DNA of 64,000 bases from an uncultured Bacteroidia bacterium (GTDB taxonomy: Bacteria; Bacteroidota; Bacteroidia; Bacteroidales; F082). The stretch spans positions 124,001-188,000 of the forward strand of contig CADCGK010000001.1 in NCBI GenBank assembly GCA_902800965.1, in the 5' to 3' direction. The first letter of the stretch is position 1. Each line of letters starts with the position of its first letter. The notes beneath the pieces were generated by a model. The model searched no databases. It had not been told where the DNA came from and saw only the letters and a program-made list of their open reading frames with translations. Both the position numbers and the translations under genes were made by a program. Below are positions 25,907-34,540 of the stretch, piece by piece.

Positions 25907-27250
25907 TTAATACTTAAATAACAATCTTTTTCCTCTTTGATTCTCATTAAAAACACCGTTCTCATAAACCAAATTGCCATTCACAAAAGTATGTGACACA
26001 TGGCAATGAGTTTGGACACCGTCGAAGGGAGTCCACGCACACTTGCAATACTCATCTTTATCAGCAATACGATGGTTTGCGTTCAAGTCAACGATCGCCA
26101 GATCGGCATGATACCCTTCCCTGATAAAGCCACGACGATCAATCCGATAAAGGATCGCCGGGTTATGGCACATCAACTGCACCAACATTGGCAGATCGTT
26201 TTTAAGCACATTCGCCATTACTTCCAAAGAATGTTGAATCGATGGGAAACCGGACTTGCTCGTAAAATAATCACCCGTAAACTTTTCCTCTCTCAAATGT
26301 GGAGCATGATCGGTGCCGATAGTGTCAATCAAGCCCTCACGCAAGGCCAGTTGCAAAGCTTCCTTGTCTCGATGCGACTTAATAGCCGGGTTGCATTTAA
26401 TAGCAAAACTTTTTTGTTCGTAATCATTTTCATCGAACCATAAGTAATGCGGACATGTCTCAGCAGTTATTCTTTTGTCTTGCAGAGGTATATCATTTCT
26501 AAACAAAGACAATTCTTTTTTGGTAGAGATATGCAATACATGAAGTCGAGCGCCGAACTTCTCTGCCATGTCAACAGCTTTTGCCGAGGATCTGTAGCAA
26601 GCCTCAACAGTACGAATTAATGGATGAATGCTCGCGTCAACAATGACTTCTCCTTTCGACGCAAGGTCTTTACAACAGACCGTGTTGGCGTGAATGATGG
26701 CTTCATCCTCACAATGGGCTGCTATCAAGCATGGCGATTCCTTAAACAAGTGTACCAAAGCTTCGTCTTTGTCCACCAACATATTGCCCGTACTACTGCC
26801 CATGAATAACTTGATGCCGCACACCTGCGCAGGGTCGGTTTTTAGCACCTCGGCAAGATTATCATTGGTTGCCCCCAGATAAAAAGAATAATTTGCCAAC
26901 GACTTCTCTGCAGCAAGGTCGAACTTCTGTTGAAGTAGTTCTTGTGTTGTAGTCTGCGGAACCGTGTTGGGCATGTCCATGAAAGAGGTCACACCACCAG
27001 CCACGGCAGCGCGGCTCTCTGAATGGACATCAGCCTTATGGGTTAATCCCGGCTCGCGGAAGTGCACATGCTCATCGATGACACCGGGAATCAAGTACTT
27101 GCCTGTGGCGTCAATCACTTCAGCATGCTCAGGCTCAAAAGGTTGCCCATCGACAACAATCTTTGAAATCAATCCGTCAGAAACAAGGACACTTGCCACG
27201 AAGGTCTCTCCCTCGTTGACAAGTGTCGCGTTCTTTATCCAATAGTTCAT
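25907..27250 (-). CDS. pyrC: Dihydroorotase (class I)
   Basis: A 447-residue amidohydrolase that cyclises carbamoyl-aspartate to dihydroorotate in pyrimidine synthesis. The metal site shows DEHVHFREPG (His61, His63), the carboxylated lysine in GIKLFMGSS (Lys147), AAHCED (His179), ETCPHYLWF, and the catalytic-aspartate block GTDHAPH. The length and the FREPG motif mark the class I enzymes typical of Bacteroidota and Gram-positives rather than the short E. coli type. It starts 3 bp after the glycosyltransferase gene, an odd functional pairing but one that indicates a shared transcript. Confidence 0.95.
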   Translation of the reverse strand: MNYWIKNATLVNEGETFVASVLVSDGLISKIVVDGQPFEPEHAEVIDATGKYLIPGVIDEHVHFREPGLTHKADVHSESRAAVAGGVTSFMDMPNTVPQTTTQELLQQKFDLAAEKSLANYSFYLGATNDNLAEVLKTDPAQVCGIKLFMGSSTGNMLVDKDEALVHLFKESPCLIAAHCEDEAIIHANTVCCKDLASKGEVIVDASIHPLIRTVEACYRSSAKAVDMAEKFGARLHVLHISTKKELSLFRNDIPLQDKRITAETCPHYLWFDENDYEQKSFAIKCNPAIKSHRDKEALQLALREGLIDTIGTDHAPHLREEKFTGDYFTSKSGFPSIQHSLEVMANVLKNDLPMLVQLMCHNPAILYRIDRRGFIREGYHADLAIVDLNANHRIADKDEYCKCAWTPFDGVQTHCHVSHTFVNGNLVYENGVFNENQRGKRLLFKY

Positions 27251-27253
27251 CCT

Positions 27254-27991
27254 TTATTCTTTTCGAGGTTTTATCTTACCGGTCAAGCCCCTCCAGCGAA
27301 GATTGATCACTCCGAAGACGGCCTCCCGGAAAATGCCTTTGCTCATCTTTGACTGTCCCTCTCTGCGGTCAGTAAAGATGATAGGCACTTCTTCGATCTT
27401 GAAGCCAAGCTTCCAGGCGGTGTATTTCATCTCAATTTGGAAGGCATAGCCGACAAATTTAATTCTGTCGAAGTCGATGGTCTCAAGCACTTTTCGAGTG
27501 TAGCACACAAAACCAGCCGTGGTATCACGCACCTTCATACGGGTGATGAAACGCACGTATGCTGAGGCATAGTACGACATCAGCACTCGTCCCATGGGCC
27601 AGTTCACCACGTTGACACCCGTAATATACCGTGAGCCGACTGAAAGATCCGCGCCATTGGCACAGGCGTCGTGCAACCTTGCCAAGTCATCTGGATTATG
27701 CGAGAAATCTGCATCCATCTCGAAGACGTACTGATAGTCACGTTCCAACGCCCATTTGAAACCAGTGATATAAGCCGTTCCCAAGCCAAGTTTACCAGGG
27801 CGTTCGAGGATGAACAGCTTGTCGGAGAACTCAGCCATCAAACCTTTGACAATATCGGCAGTCCCATCAGGACTGTTATCGTCAATGATCAAGATATCAA
27901 AGGCCATAGGCAAATTGAAAACATACCGAATAATCTTCTCAATGTTCTCTTTTTCTTTGTAAGTTGGGATGATGACTAAGTTCTCAGACAT
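27254..27991 (-). CDS. Polyprenol-phosphate mannosyltransferase (GT2, Dpm1-like)
   Basis: A 245-residue GT2 enzyme that transfers mannose, or a related hexose, from a nucleotide sugar to polyprenyl phosphate. Motifs include VIIPTYKEKENIEKIIR, DDNSPDGTADIV, the DXD-like EMDADFSHNPDDL, and the acceptor-site region VGSRYITGVNVVNWPMGR; it lacks the C-terminal membrane domain, as in bacterial Dpm1 types. The lipid-linked sugar would feed periplasmic glycosylation of proteins or polysaccharides. It lies 21 bp downstream of the DUF5689 lipoprotein gene and 3 bp upstream of pyrC. Confidence 0.92.
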   Translation of the reverse strand: MSENLVIIPTYKEKENIEKIIRYVFNLPMAFDILIIDDNSPDGTADIVKGLMAEFSDKLFILERPGKLGLGTAYITGFKWALERDYQYVFEMDADFSHNPDDLARLHDACANGADLSVGSRYITGVNVVNWPMGRVLMSYYASAYVRFITRMKVRDTTAGFVCYTRKVLETIDFDRIKFVGYAFQIEMKYTAWKLGFKIEEVPIIFTDRREGQSKMSKGIFREAVFGVINLRWRGLTGKIKPRKE

Positions 27992-28012
27992 AAATTATGA
28001 TGCTAAATATTC

Positions 28013-30733
28013 TTATTCAACCACAAAGTTCTTCACTTCCCAAGCAGGGCATACATTTTCAGTACTGGTGTATTTGAACGCGATCGTCACATTCTGACCG
28101 ACGAAGTTGCTCAAATCGACGGTGGCATTTTGAAACACCCAGTTTGGATCAGGTTCTGGCCATGAACCTATATTCAACTCTGTCCAAGTAGCCGTAGTCA
28201 CATCACCAGTATAATCCGTGGAAACCATGACAAAGAACGACCCTTCTGCCGAGGCAAAGGCGACAGCATGATCAAAACTCAAAGTAGCAGCAGTGACATT
28301 TGACAAATCGATTTGCGGTGAAACGAGCCAGCTTTCTGTCCCATGGGCACCCTGGTAATACCCGTTGGCTTTCATGCAATGGAAGTTGTTCATATAAGCC
28401 CACACATAGTTCAAACCCGCAAGCTCGACATCTTTGATGACAAATTCCCCCTGGCCATTGGCAAATGTCTCAGAATAGATACCCTGGGTCGGTGGAGTTG
28501 GTGGGGGTGTCGGAGTGTCACCGCCTTCAAGCACAAAGTCGTTCTCGGTGCCACCACTATCGCGCAAACCGGCTTGTCCGAAATAGGTACGGAGTTTCCC
28601 GTTCACGGCCAGCATTTTACCAAGATTTTCTGGATGTTCAACTAAGTTGACCTGTGTGCGAAGTGGCTTATTGTTAGGCAGATTGACAATCACGCACAAT
28701 GCGACTTCATTGCAGCTTGGGTCATCAGCAATCAGCACATTAGTGTTCAGATTGAAAGGAGCACCCCAGTCAATTTGATCGTTTGAACTGACAGAGTTGT
28801 TGTCTGGTTTCACTGCTCCTACGATATAACCTTTCACCCATCCCACAACATCTTGACCTTGCAAACCGATAGCTGAAGCAACATTATACGGGTCGTCTTG
28901 CGTGCCACTACCTGCACCAGGTCCTGGGGTTGGTGGAGGCGTTGGGCCAACGCCAGCGCCTTCCTCAACAGTGATACTCTTGATTTCCATCGTACCAGCC
29001 TTTTGATCTGTGGAGGTGTATTTCACAGCAACAGTAACCGTCTGGCCCACATATTCAGTCAAAGGAATCTCAGCAGTTAGGAAGTCATTCCAGTTAGTAC
29101 CTTCTCTCAAAGTAGAAGGAACTTGATTCCAAGTAGCTGTTCCTGGCTCATTACCAAAAGCATAATCTGTTGAAGCCCACACGGTGACTTCTTCGTTAAT
29201 ATTGGTGAAGTAACGTCCGATATAAACCAAAGTCATCTTTGCATCATCCACACCCGTGATCGCGACAGGCGAAGAGATCAACCAGTCTTCGTTAGCGTAG
29301 TTTTCACCAGGATTACCACCGACGTGACCTGTCATATTAGCACTGCTGTAGTCGATGATCCAAGACTGGGCTCCTAACACATCTTTGGTGATGTAAGTGC
29401 CGAAGTCTGTAGCGAACGACTGGGAGTATGGCATGCTCTGGACTTCTCCTCCTGGCGTAGGCGGATTGGGACCGACGCCGCCACCTTCCTCGATGATGAT
29501 GCTTTGAATCTCCATGGTACCTGCCTTTTGGTCAGTGGAGGTGTATTTCACAGCAATAGTAACCGTTTGTCCGACATATTCAGTCAAAGCAATCTCAGCA
29601 GTCAGGAAGTCATTCCAATTGGTACCTTCTCTCAAGGTAGAAGGAACTTGATCCCAAGTAGCTGTTCCCGGCTCATCACCAAAAGTATAATCCGTAGAAG
29701 CCCAAACAGTGACTTCTTCGTTAATATTGGTGAAGTAACGACCAATATAGGACATAGTCATCTTGACATCACTCACGCCGGAGAGATCCACCGGTGAAGA
29801 GATCAGCCAGTCTTCGTTAGCGTAGTTTTCACCAGGATTGCCACCAATGTGTCCTGTAATCTTAGCCGTACTATAGTCAATCACCCAAGATTGTTCACCC
29901 AACACATCGAAGGTCTTATAAGTGCCAAAGTCGGAAGCGAAGCTCTGCGTATATGGCAAATGCTGCACCTCGCCAGCCGGTGTTGGAGGAGTCGGTTCTC
30001 CACCTTCAAATTCCATCTCTTTCTTGGAACGAAGGATCAGCTGCCAGTCGCTGTTATAGACTGAAGCGATTGCCACCAAGCTACCTTTACCAGCAGGAAT
30101 CAGGTCGTATGCGAAATTGGCATAATTACTGGTGCGGACAATGATCTCACCAGTAGCGTCTTTCAAGTTACGGTTGGTGTTTTCACCTGGGTTGCAGAAA
30201 GCGGAACCCTGATCGACAAACTCCACATCATTGAGTTTCACCAAACCGGCAGTGAAGTTACCTGTCTTGATATCGGCGATGGTCACCGTGGCAGGCTCGA
30301 TCGGATCGTTGAAAGGATAAATGATCAAATGGCCGTCAGGGCTGAAGCCTTTCCCATCAATACCCACAATCTGAGGCAGGTTGTGATAGTTGTTGACCAT
30401 CAGATTCTTGTCAAGGAAAACACGGACAGAGTCGCCGATACGGGCAGCAGATGAGGTGTTCATCAACAACTCGATGGCTTTGCCCGATTTACGGTCCTGA
30501 ATGAAGATGGTCTTGTAGAGGTTGCCCGACTGTTCGTCGGCAGTGACGATACCGCAAACCGAAGCCTCGGTAAAGCTTGTGTTGGCTGGCATGGCAAGCA
30601 GGTCGTCGATGGAGTAAAGCTCTCCAACCGGCAGCACTGGGATCAGAGGAACTTCATAATCTTTCTTGCATGAGGTGAAAAGCACGCCCATCAAGGCAAG
30701 AAGAATAAAACTGGTTTTGAATAGGTTTTTCAT
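28013..30733 (-). CDS. DUF5689/DUF6359 multidomain surface lipoprotein with duplicated jelly-roll domains
   Basis: A 906-residue lipoprotein (signal ending FTSC, Cys22). In order: a DUF5689 OB-fold-like domain (about 40-245), two nearly identical choice-of-anchor-J-like domains (about 258-425 and 432-595) joined by Pro/Gly linkers, a DUF6359 domain (about 605-740, GTQDDPYNVASAI), and a third related jelly-roll domain (about 755-906). It is the partner of the TonB receptor encoded 42 bp upstream, as SusD-like or surface lipoproteins usually are. DUF5689 domains are often found with extracellular nucleases (family knowledge), which fits the divergent nuclease-fold gene at 33470. The ligand is unknown. 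Confidence 0.85.
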   Translation of the reverse strand: MKNLFKTSFILLALMGVLFTSCKKDYEVPLIPVLPVGELYSIDDLLAMPANTSFTEASVCGIVTADEQSGNLYKTIFIQDRKSGKAIELLMNTSSAARIGDSVRVFLDKNLMVNNYHNLPQIVGIDGKGFSPDGHLIIYPFNDPIEPATVTIADIKTGNFTAGLVKLNDVEFVDQGSAFCNPGENTNRNLKDATGEIIVRTSNYANFAYDLIPAGKGSLVAIASVYNSDWQLILRSKKEMEFEGGEPTPPTPAGEVQHLPYTQSFASDFGTYKTFDVLGEQSWVIDYSTAKITGHIGGNPGENYANEDWLISSPVDLSGVSDVKMTMSYIGRYFTNINEEVTVWASTDYTFGDEPGTATWDQVPSTLREGTNWNDFLTAEIALTEYVGQTVTIAVKYTSTDQKAGTMEIQSIIIEEGGGVGPNPPTPGGEVQSMPYSQSFATDFGTYITKDVLGAQSWIIDYSSANMTGHVGGNPGENYANEDWLISSPVAITGVDDAKMTLVYIGRYFTNINEEVTVWASTDYAFGNEPGTATWNQVPSTLREGTNWNDFLTAEIPLTEYVGQTVTVAVKYTSTDQKAGTMEIKSITVEEGAGVGPTPPPTPGPGAGSGTQDDPYNVASAIGLQGQDVVGWVKGYIVGAVKPDNNSVSSNDQIDWGAPFNLNTNVLIADDPSCNEVALCVIVNLPNNKPLRTQVNLVEHPENLGKMLAVNGKLRTYFGQAGLRDSGGTENDFVLEGGDTPTPPPTPPTQGIYSETFANGQGEFVIKDVELAGLNYVWAYMNNFHCMKANGYYQGAHGTESWLVSPQIDLSNVTAATLSFDHAVAFASAEGSFFVMVSTDYTGDVTTATWTELNIGSWPEPDPNWVFQNATVDLSNFVGQNVTIAFKYTSTENVCPAWEVKNFVVE
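28940..29436 (-). repeat. Intragenic direct repeat, copy 2 (second anchor-J-like domain)
   Basis: This stretch closely matches the copy at about 29465-29960 at DNA level, offset by about 525 bp, and encodes a second domain of about 165 residues. Shared peptide blocks include YANEDWLISSPV, STLREGTNWNDFLTAEI and VKYTSTDQKAGTMEI. Boundaries are approximate. Confidence 0.85.
29465..29960 (-). repeat. Intragenic direct repeat, copy 1 (first anchor-J-like domain)
   Basis: The partner of the repeat at 28940-29436. Differences between copies are mostly third-position changes, showing a fairly recent tandem duplication held under protein-level selection. Confidence 0.85.
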
Positions 30734-30755
30734 ATTTTATATATATTTAAATTCT

Positions 30756-30783
30756 TACTTCTTTCTTCTGTCTTCTTACTTCC
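30756..30783 (-). repeat. Heptamer array, AGAAGTN type, at the TonB receptor 3' end
   Basis: Four 7-nt units on the minus strand (GGAAGTA, AGAAGAC, AGAAGAA, AGAAGTA). The receptor's last codons and TAA stop (30776-30778) lie in the first two; the rest fills the spacer to the DUF5689 gene. Confidence 0.82.
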
Positions 30784-33343
30784 TCACCGTTAAATTAAGG
30801 AAGAAATTCGTTCCATACATATAAGAGTACTTCGACGGGAACATGTCGGGATCGTTGGCGTTGAAGCGCAACTGGTCATAACCGTACAGAACAGCACTCT
30901 TGTTGTTGAGGATGTTGTTGACGCTGGCGGTGAACAGGAAATAGTATCCTTTATATCTACGAGAGTAACCGCCGAAGAAGTCGAGGGTGAAGGTTGAGTG
31001 CAATGGATCTTGTGCAAGCACTGCTGGAATACGGCCATCACCTTCAGCATAGTGCGCCATGCCGACTTTGGTGTGGTTGTAAGGGTTGATATCGAAATAC
31101 ATGTTGGCCAGATAGTTGGCATTCATGCTCACCCACCAGTTTTTGGGGTCATTGTATCTGATACCCAACGAAGCCACGGTTTCAGGACCTGAAGAAACGT
31201 GGTAGTTCTTCAAATAGGCCGTATGACCATTGATATAGGCATTGTCGTTATTGTCATCATAGATGGAGAAGAGTGGATTGTTCGTATAAACATGGACACC
31301 ATTGGCAGCGGCAGCCTGCAAGGTGATGGTGGGCGTCACGTTGTATTCAGCACCCATCTCAAGACCGACGCTCTTTTGGTTGATACCAGTCATGACGAAG
31401 TTGATATATTCACTCGTATAGGAATTGCCCGATTCAGAAGAGCCAGTATAAACATTCTCGCAATAGAAGCTGCGGTTCCAGATAAGATTGTGATAGGTAT
31501 AATAATAACCTGTCAGGCGGAACTTGAAGATAGGTGAACGGTACTGATAGCCGAGATCAACAGCTGCGATACGTTCGCTTTCAGGCTTCTCTGACACAAG
31601 CGTGTGGCGGGTACGAGGCGACACGTAGATGTCTCTGAACTGCGGTGCCTGGTAGATATAGGCCATGTTGGCTACGATGTGGTTACGTCCGTTGATGGCG
31701 TATGTGACACCTGCCTTGACAGCTGGGTCAAGAAAGTTATTCATCTTGTCACGACCGAACGACAAGCTGTCGGGGAAAGCGCCGTTGTTGAACAAGCCTT
31801 GGCGCCAGATCTGGGTATAAGAAAGCTGGAGGCCGAGATACATATCGAAATTACCTACCAGATAGTCCAACTGGCTCCAGATACGGCCGGCGTTACGATT
31901 GGCGTAATAATTATAGTTGATGATGTCGCCCTTTTTGGCTACATGGTTGGGCGTATTCAAGTCGATTTGGCATTCGTCTGACTCCAGATTCTCTGCATAT
32001 TTATTAATATCGTAATAGAAGTCACCACCCAGCAAATCGTCAACCAGCTCGTAGTAATGCGTACGAGAGTTGCTGTAAGCCAAACCACCAGCCAAGATCA
32101 AGTTCGGTTGGAACTCATGCTTAAAGTAGGAGGAAGCTCCCATCTGCCTCTTGTCGTAACGGCGTTCGGCAACGATATATTTAGAGGACAGTCCTGAAAT
32201 CGTCTTGCCTTCACCATTGGCGTTGACAATCGTGGCGCTGTGGTTCATGTTGGCGAGATAAAGTCCATCCCAATCGATTTGGGTCACCTTCGGGTCGCGG
32301 TCCAACCAGCTTTGAAATGCGTTTTCGTATTCAGCGGTGCTGGTGGCGTGGTTGATCAGGTAACTGGGCAAGTTCTTGTAATAATCAGGACGCGGATCGG
32401 CGGCTTCACCCCATTCGAGGGCAGTCTGTCCACCAGGACCGGCAAAGAAGAAGGCCGAAGTGGTGAGCTGCGTCTTTTGGCTAGGTGTCCAATACCAAGT
32501 CAACTGTGTAAACGGCTGATGATAACGGCTTACCCTTGAGTTACGGATCACTTGCTTTCCATTGGGAAGGGTTTGATAGCCCCAGTTGGGATTGTAATAG
32601 TTGGAGCCAACGAGGTCGTAAGCTTCCTGGACCACTGGCGACGAACCTCCACGTTGTGAAGGAGCACCAAAGAAGGTAAGGTCAAGGCTATGCTCTTCGT
32701 TTATCTTCTTCTCTACGGAAAGGAAATAACTGGCAGCCTCGTAGAAGGTGCCCTCTGTATAACCTTTTCCAGCATAACGGGCGCTGGCCATCGCCATCAG
32801 ATACCAGCCATTGCCCATCTCGCCCGTGCCGATGGAGGCATTGAGGCGGTGGTTGTAGGAACGGTTGGAGAAGGCATAGCCCAAAGAGATCTGCTTGCGG
32901 TACTGCGAGGCACGCGTTGAGAAAGCCGTAAGGCCGCCGAGACCGCCGAAGCCGGCATCGGTACGGCCTAGACCCTCAACAAGCACCGAGTTGCGGAATG
33001 CATCGTTGAGACCTCCCCAGTTGGAGAACACCGGACGGCCCGTCTCAGGGTCGTTCATCAAGATGCCGTTGATCATGACATCGGAATACTTCGAGTCGTT
33101 GCCACGCACACGATAACGAAGCGCTCCCAAGTTGTAGGCGGCGATGGAATTGAACACATCGCGCGATGAGTGCAGCAAGGTGGAAGCATCGTTCACAGAG
33201 GTCGATGACTCGTCGAAATCAGAGTCAAGCAGAATGACCGTAGGAACCTCCACTTCTTGTTGGTTCACTGTCGTATCCACCGTCTGGGCAGTAAGCCTGA
33301 CGCATAACAAGACAGCGATTGCTAAAAGTAATGTTTTCCTCAT
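30776..33343 (-). CDS. TonB-dependent outer-membrane receptor
   Basis: An 855-residue outer-membrane transporter with a signal peptide (about 1-20, from MRKTLLLAIAVLL), a plug domain (about 60-160, including YRVRGNDSKYSDVMINGILMND) and a long C-terminal beta-barrel with alternating aromatic strands. The usual N-terminal carboxypeptidase-like domain of SusC proteins is absent. I start at ATG 33343 because two upstream ATGs would put charged residues before the signal peptide. The DUF5689 lipoprotein gene follows at 42 bp. The final residues (RK, stop) come from a heptamer array, so the canonical aromatic last residue is missing, which is notable for a barrel. Confidence 0.9.
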   Translation of the reverse strand: MRKTLLLAIAVLLCVRLTAQTVDTTVNQQEVEVPTVILLDSDFDESSTSVNDASTLLHSSRDVFNSIAAYNLGALRYRVRGNDSKYSDVMINGILMNDPETGRPVFSNWGGLNDAFRNSVLVEGLGRTDAGFGGLGGLTAFSTRASQYRKQISLGYAFSNRSYNHRLNASIGTGEMGNGWYLMAMASARYAGKGYTEGTFYEAASYFLSVEKKINEEHSLDLTFFGAPSQRGGSSPVVQEAYDLVGSNYYNPNWGYQTLPNGKQVIRNSRVSRYHQPFTQLTWYWTPSQKTQLTTSAFFFAGPGGQTALEWGEAADPRPDYYKNLPSYLINHATSTAEYENAFQSWLDRDPKVTQIDWDGLYLANMNHSATIVNANGEGKTISGLSSKYIVAERRYDKRQMGASSYFKHEFQPNLILAGGLAYSNSRTHYYELVDDLLGGDFYYDINKYAENLESDECQIDLNTPNHVAKKGDIINYNYYANRNAGRIWSQLDYLVGNFDMYLGLQLSYTQIWRQGLFNNGAFPDSLSFGRDKMNNFLDPAVKAGVTYAINGRNHIVANMAYIYQAPQFRDIYVSPRTRHTLVSEKPESERIAAVDLGYQYRSPIFKFRLTGYYYTYHNLIWNRSFYCENVYTGSSESGNSYTSEYINFVMTGINQKSVGLEMGAEYNVTPTITLQAAAANGVHVYTNNPLFSIYDDNNDNAYINGHTAYLKNYHVSSGPETVASLGIRYNDPKNWWVSMNANYLANMYFDINPYNHTKVGMAHYAEGDGRIPAVLAQDPLHSTFTLDFFGGYSRRYKGYYFLFTASVNNILNNKSAVLYGYDQLRFNANDPDMFPSKYSYMYGTNFFLNLTVRK

Positions 33344-33391
33344 ATTAGTTGATTTCATTTGTACTTCAAAATCGGAATTATAGATAGAGTG

Positions 33392-33399
33392 CAAATATA
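33392..33399 (-). promoter_or_regulatory. -7 promoter box for the TonB receptor operon
   Basis: On the minus strand this reads TATATTTG, an exact consensus match about 49 bp upstream of the chosen ATG. Confidence 0.6.
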
Positions 33400-33440
33400 T
33401 AAAATCTCCTTTTATTATTTTTATTATTTGAGGTTTTTCT

Positions 33441-33448
33441 TATTTTTG
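33441..33448 (+). promoter_or_regulatory. -7 promoter box for the nuclease-fold gene
   Basis: TATTTTTG matches TAnnTTTG and lies 21 bp before ATG 33470, divergent from the TonB receptor promoter. Confidence 0.62.
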
Positions 33449-33469
33449 CAGTGTAAAAAATGAATTGTG

Positions 33470-34519
33470 ATGAACAAAACACTCATTTGGATCCTTGTAG
33501 CTGCGGCCATGTTCTGCGGCCTGAAGTCACTCAACGCACAAGATCAACAAGCCTATAAAATCGGCCTCGTCGGTTTCTACAATTTGGAAAACCTTTTTGA
33601 CACCATCGACGATCCGCTCAAGATCGATGAAGAGTTCACTCCCGATGGCGCCAACCAGTGGAACACCGAAAAATACAAGGCCAAACTGCACAACATGGCC
33701 TACGCCATCTCCACCATCGGAATGGACTACACTCCTGATGGCGCGGCGGTGTTAGGTCTTTGTGAGTTGGAAAACCGTCAAGTGTTAGAAGACTTGGTTG
33801 CTCAACCGGAGATCGTCGGACGCAACTACCAAATTGTGCATTATGACTCGCCCGACCGTCGTGGTGTCGATGTGGCTCTGATCTATAATCCCAAATATCT
33901 AAAGGTAACTGGCTCCAAATCGTATCGCACGGTGGTGCCTGACGAGCCCGAATTCATCACCCGCGACCAACTGCTGGTGTCAGGGCTCTTTGATGGCGAG
34001 CCCATGCATTTCATCGTGATGCACTGGCCTTCACGCTACGGCGGCGAGAAACGCTCCTTGCCCGGCAGAATGGCAGCCGCCAAGCTTTGCCGTCATATCA
34101 CCGACTCTTTGTTGGCCGACGACCCCAACGCCAAGGTCATCATGATGGGTGACTTCAACGACTACCCCACTAACAAGAGCATCACTAAGCATCTTCGTGC
34201 CAATGGCGACAAGAAGCACCTTGAGGAAGGCGACTATTTCAACCCCATGTACGAGCTGCACCAAAACGGAATCGGCACTAACTATTACCGCGACGTTCCC
34301 GGTGTATTAGACCAAACCATCATCACGCCCGCACTGCTTCCTACCGATTACAGCACCTACCAGTACAAGAACGCCAAGGTACACAACAAGGAGTTCCTGA
34401 AACAGCATGGCGGCCGTTACAATGGATTCCCCTTCCGCACCTTTGCCGCTGGCGTCTGGGCAGGAGGATATAGCGACCACTTCCCGGTTTACCTGATTCT
34501 TTTAAAGAAGGCAGAATAA
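33470..34519 (+). CDS. Secreted endonuclease/exonuclease/phosphatase-family protein
   Basis: A 349-residue exported protein with a signal peptide (about 1-23, ending SLNAQ) and an EEP (DNase I-like) fold: GFYNLENLFD, the metal-binding glutamate in LCELENRQVLEDL, the catalytic block VMHWPSRYGG, MMGDFNDYPT with the Asp/Asn pair, and the terminal histidine in GGYSDHFPVY. Such enzymes hydrolyse DNA, RNA or phosphodiesters. Divergent from a TonB receptor/DUF5689 pair, it may release nucleotides or phosphate outside the cell. A GTG codon precedes the chosen ATG. The stop lies in a heptamer array shared with the convergent GH20 gene. Confidence 0.88.
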   Translation: MNKTLIWILVAAAMFCGLKSLNAQDQQAYKIGLVGFYNLENLFDTIDDPLKIDEEFTPDGANQWNTEKYKAKLHNMAYAISTIGMDYTPDGAAVLGLCELENRQVLEDLVAQPEIVGRNYQIVHYDSPDRRGVDVALIYNPKYLKVTGSKSYRTVVPDEPEFITRDQLLVSGLFDGEPMHFIVMHWPSRYGGEKRSLPGRMAAAKLCRHITDSLLADDPNAKVIMMGDFNDYPTNKSITKHLRANGDKKHLEEGDYFNPMYELHQNGIGTNYYRDVPGVLDQTIITPALLPTDYSTYQYKNAKVHNKEFLKQHGGRYNGFPFRTFAAGVWAGGYSDHFPVYLILLKKAE

Positions 34520-34540
34520 AGAAGAAAGAAGTCAGAATAT
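34513..34540 (+). repeat. Heptamer array holding both convergent stop codons
   Basis: Four 7-nt units: AGAATAA, AGAAGAA, AGAAGTC, AGAATAT. The nuclease-fold gene ends with the TAA in unit 1 and the GH20 gene ends on the other strand with TGA at 34532-34534, so both genes terminate within 28 bp of repeat. Confidence 0.85.
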
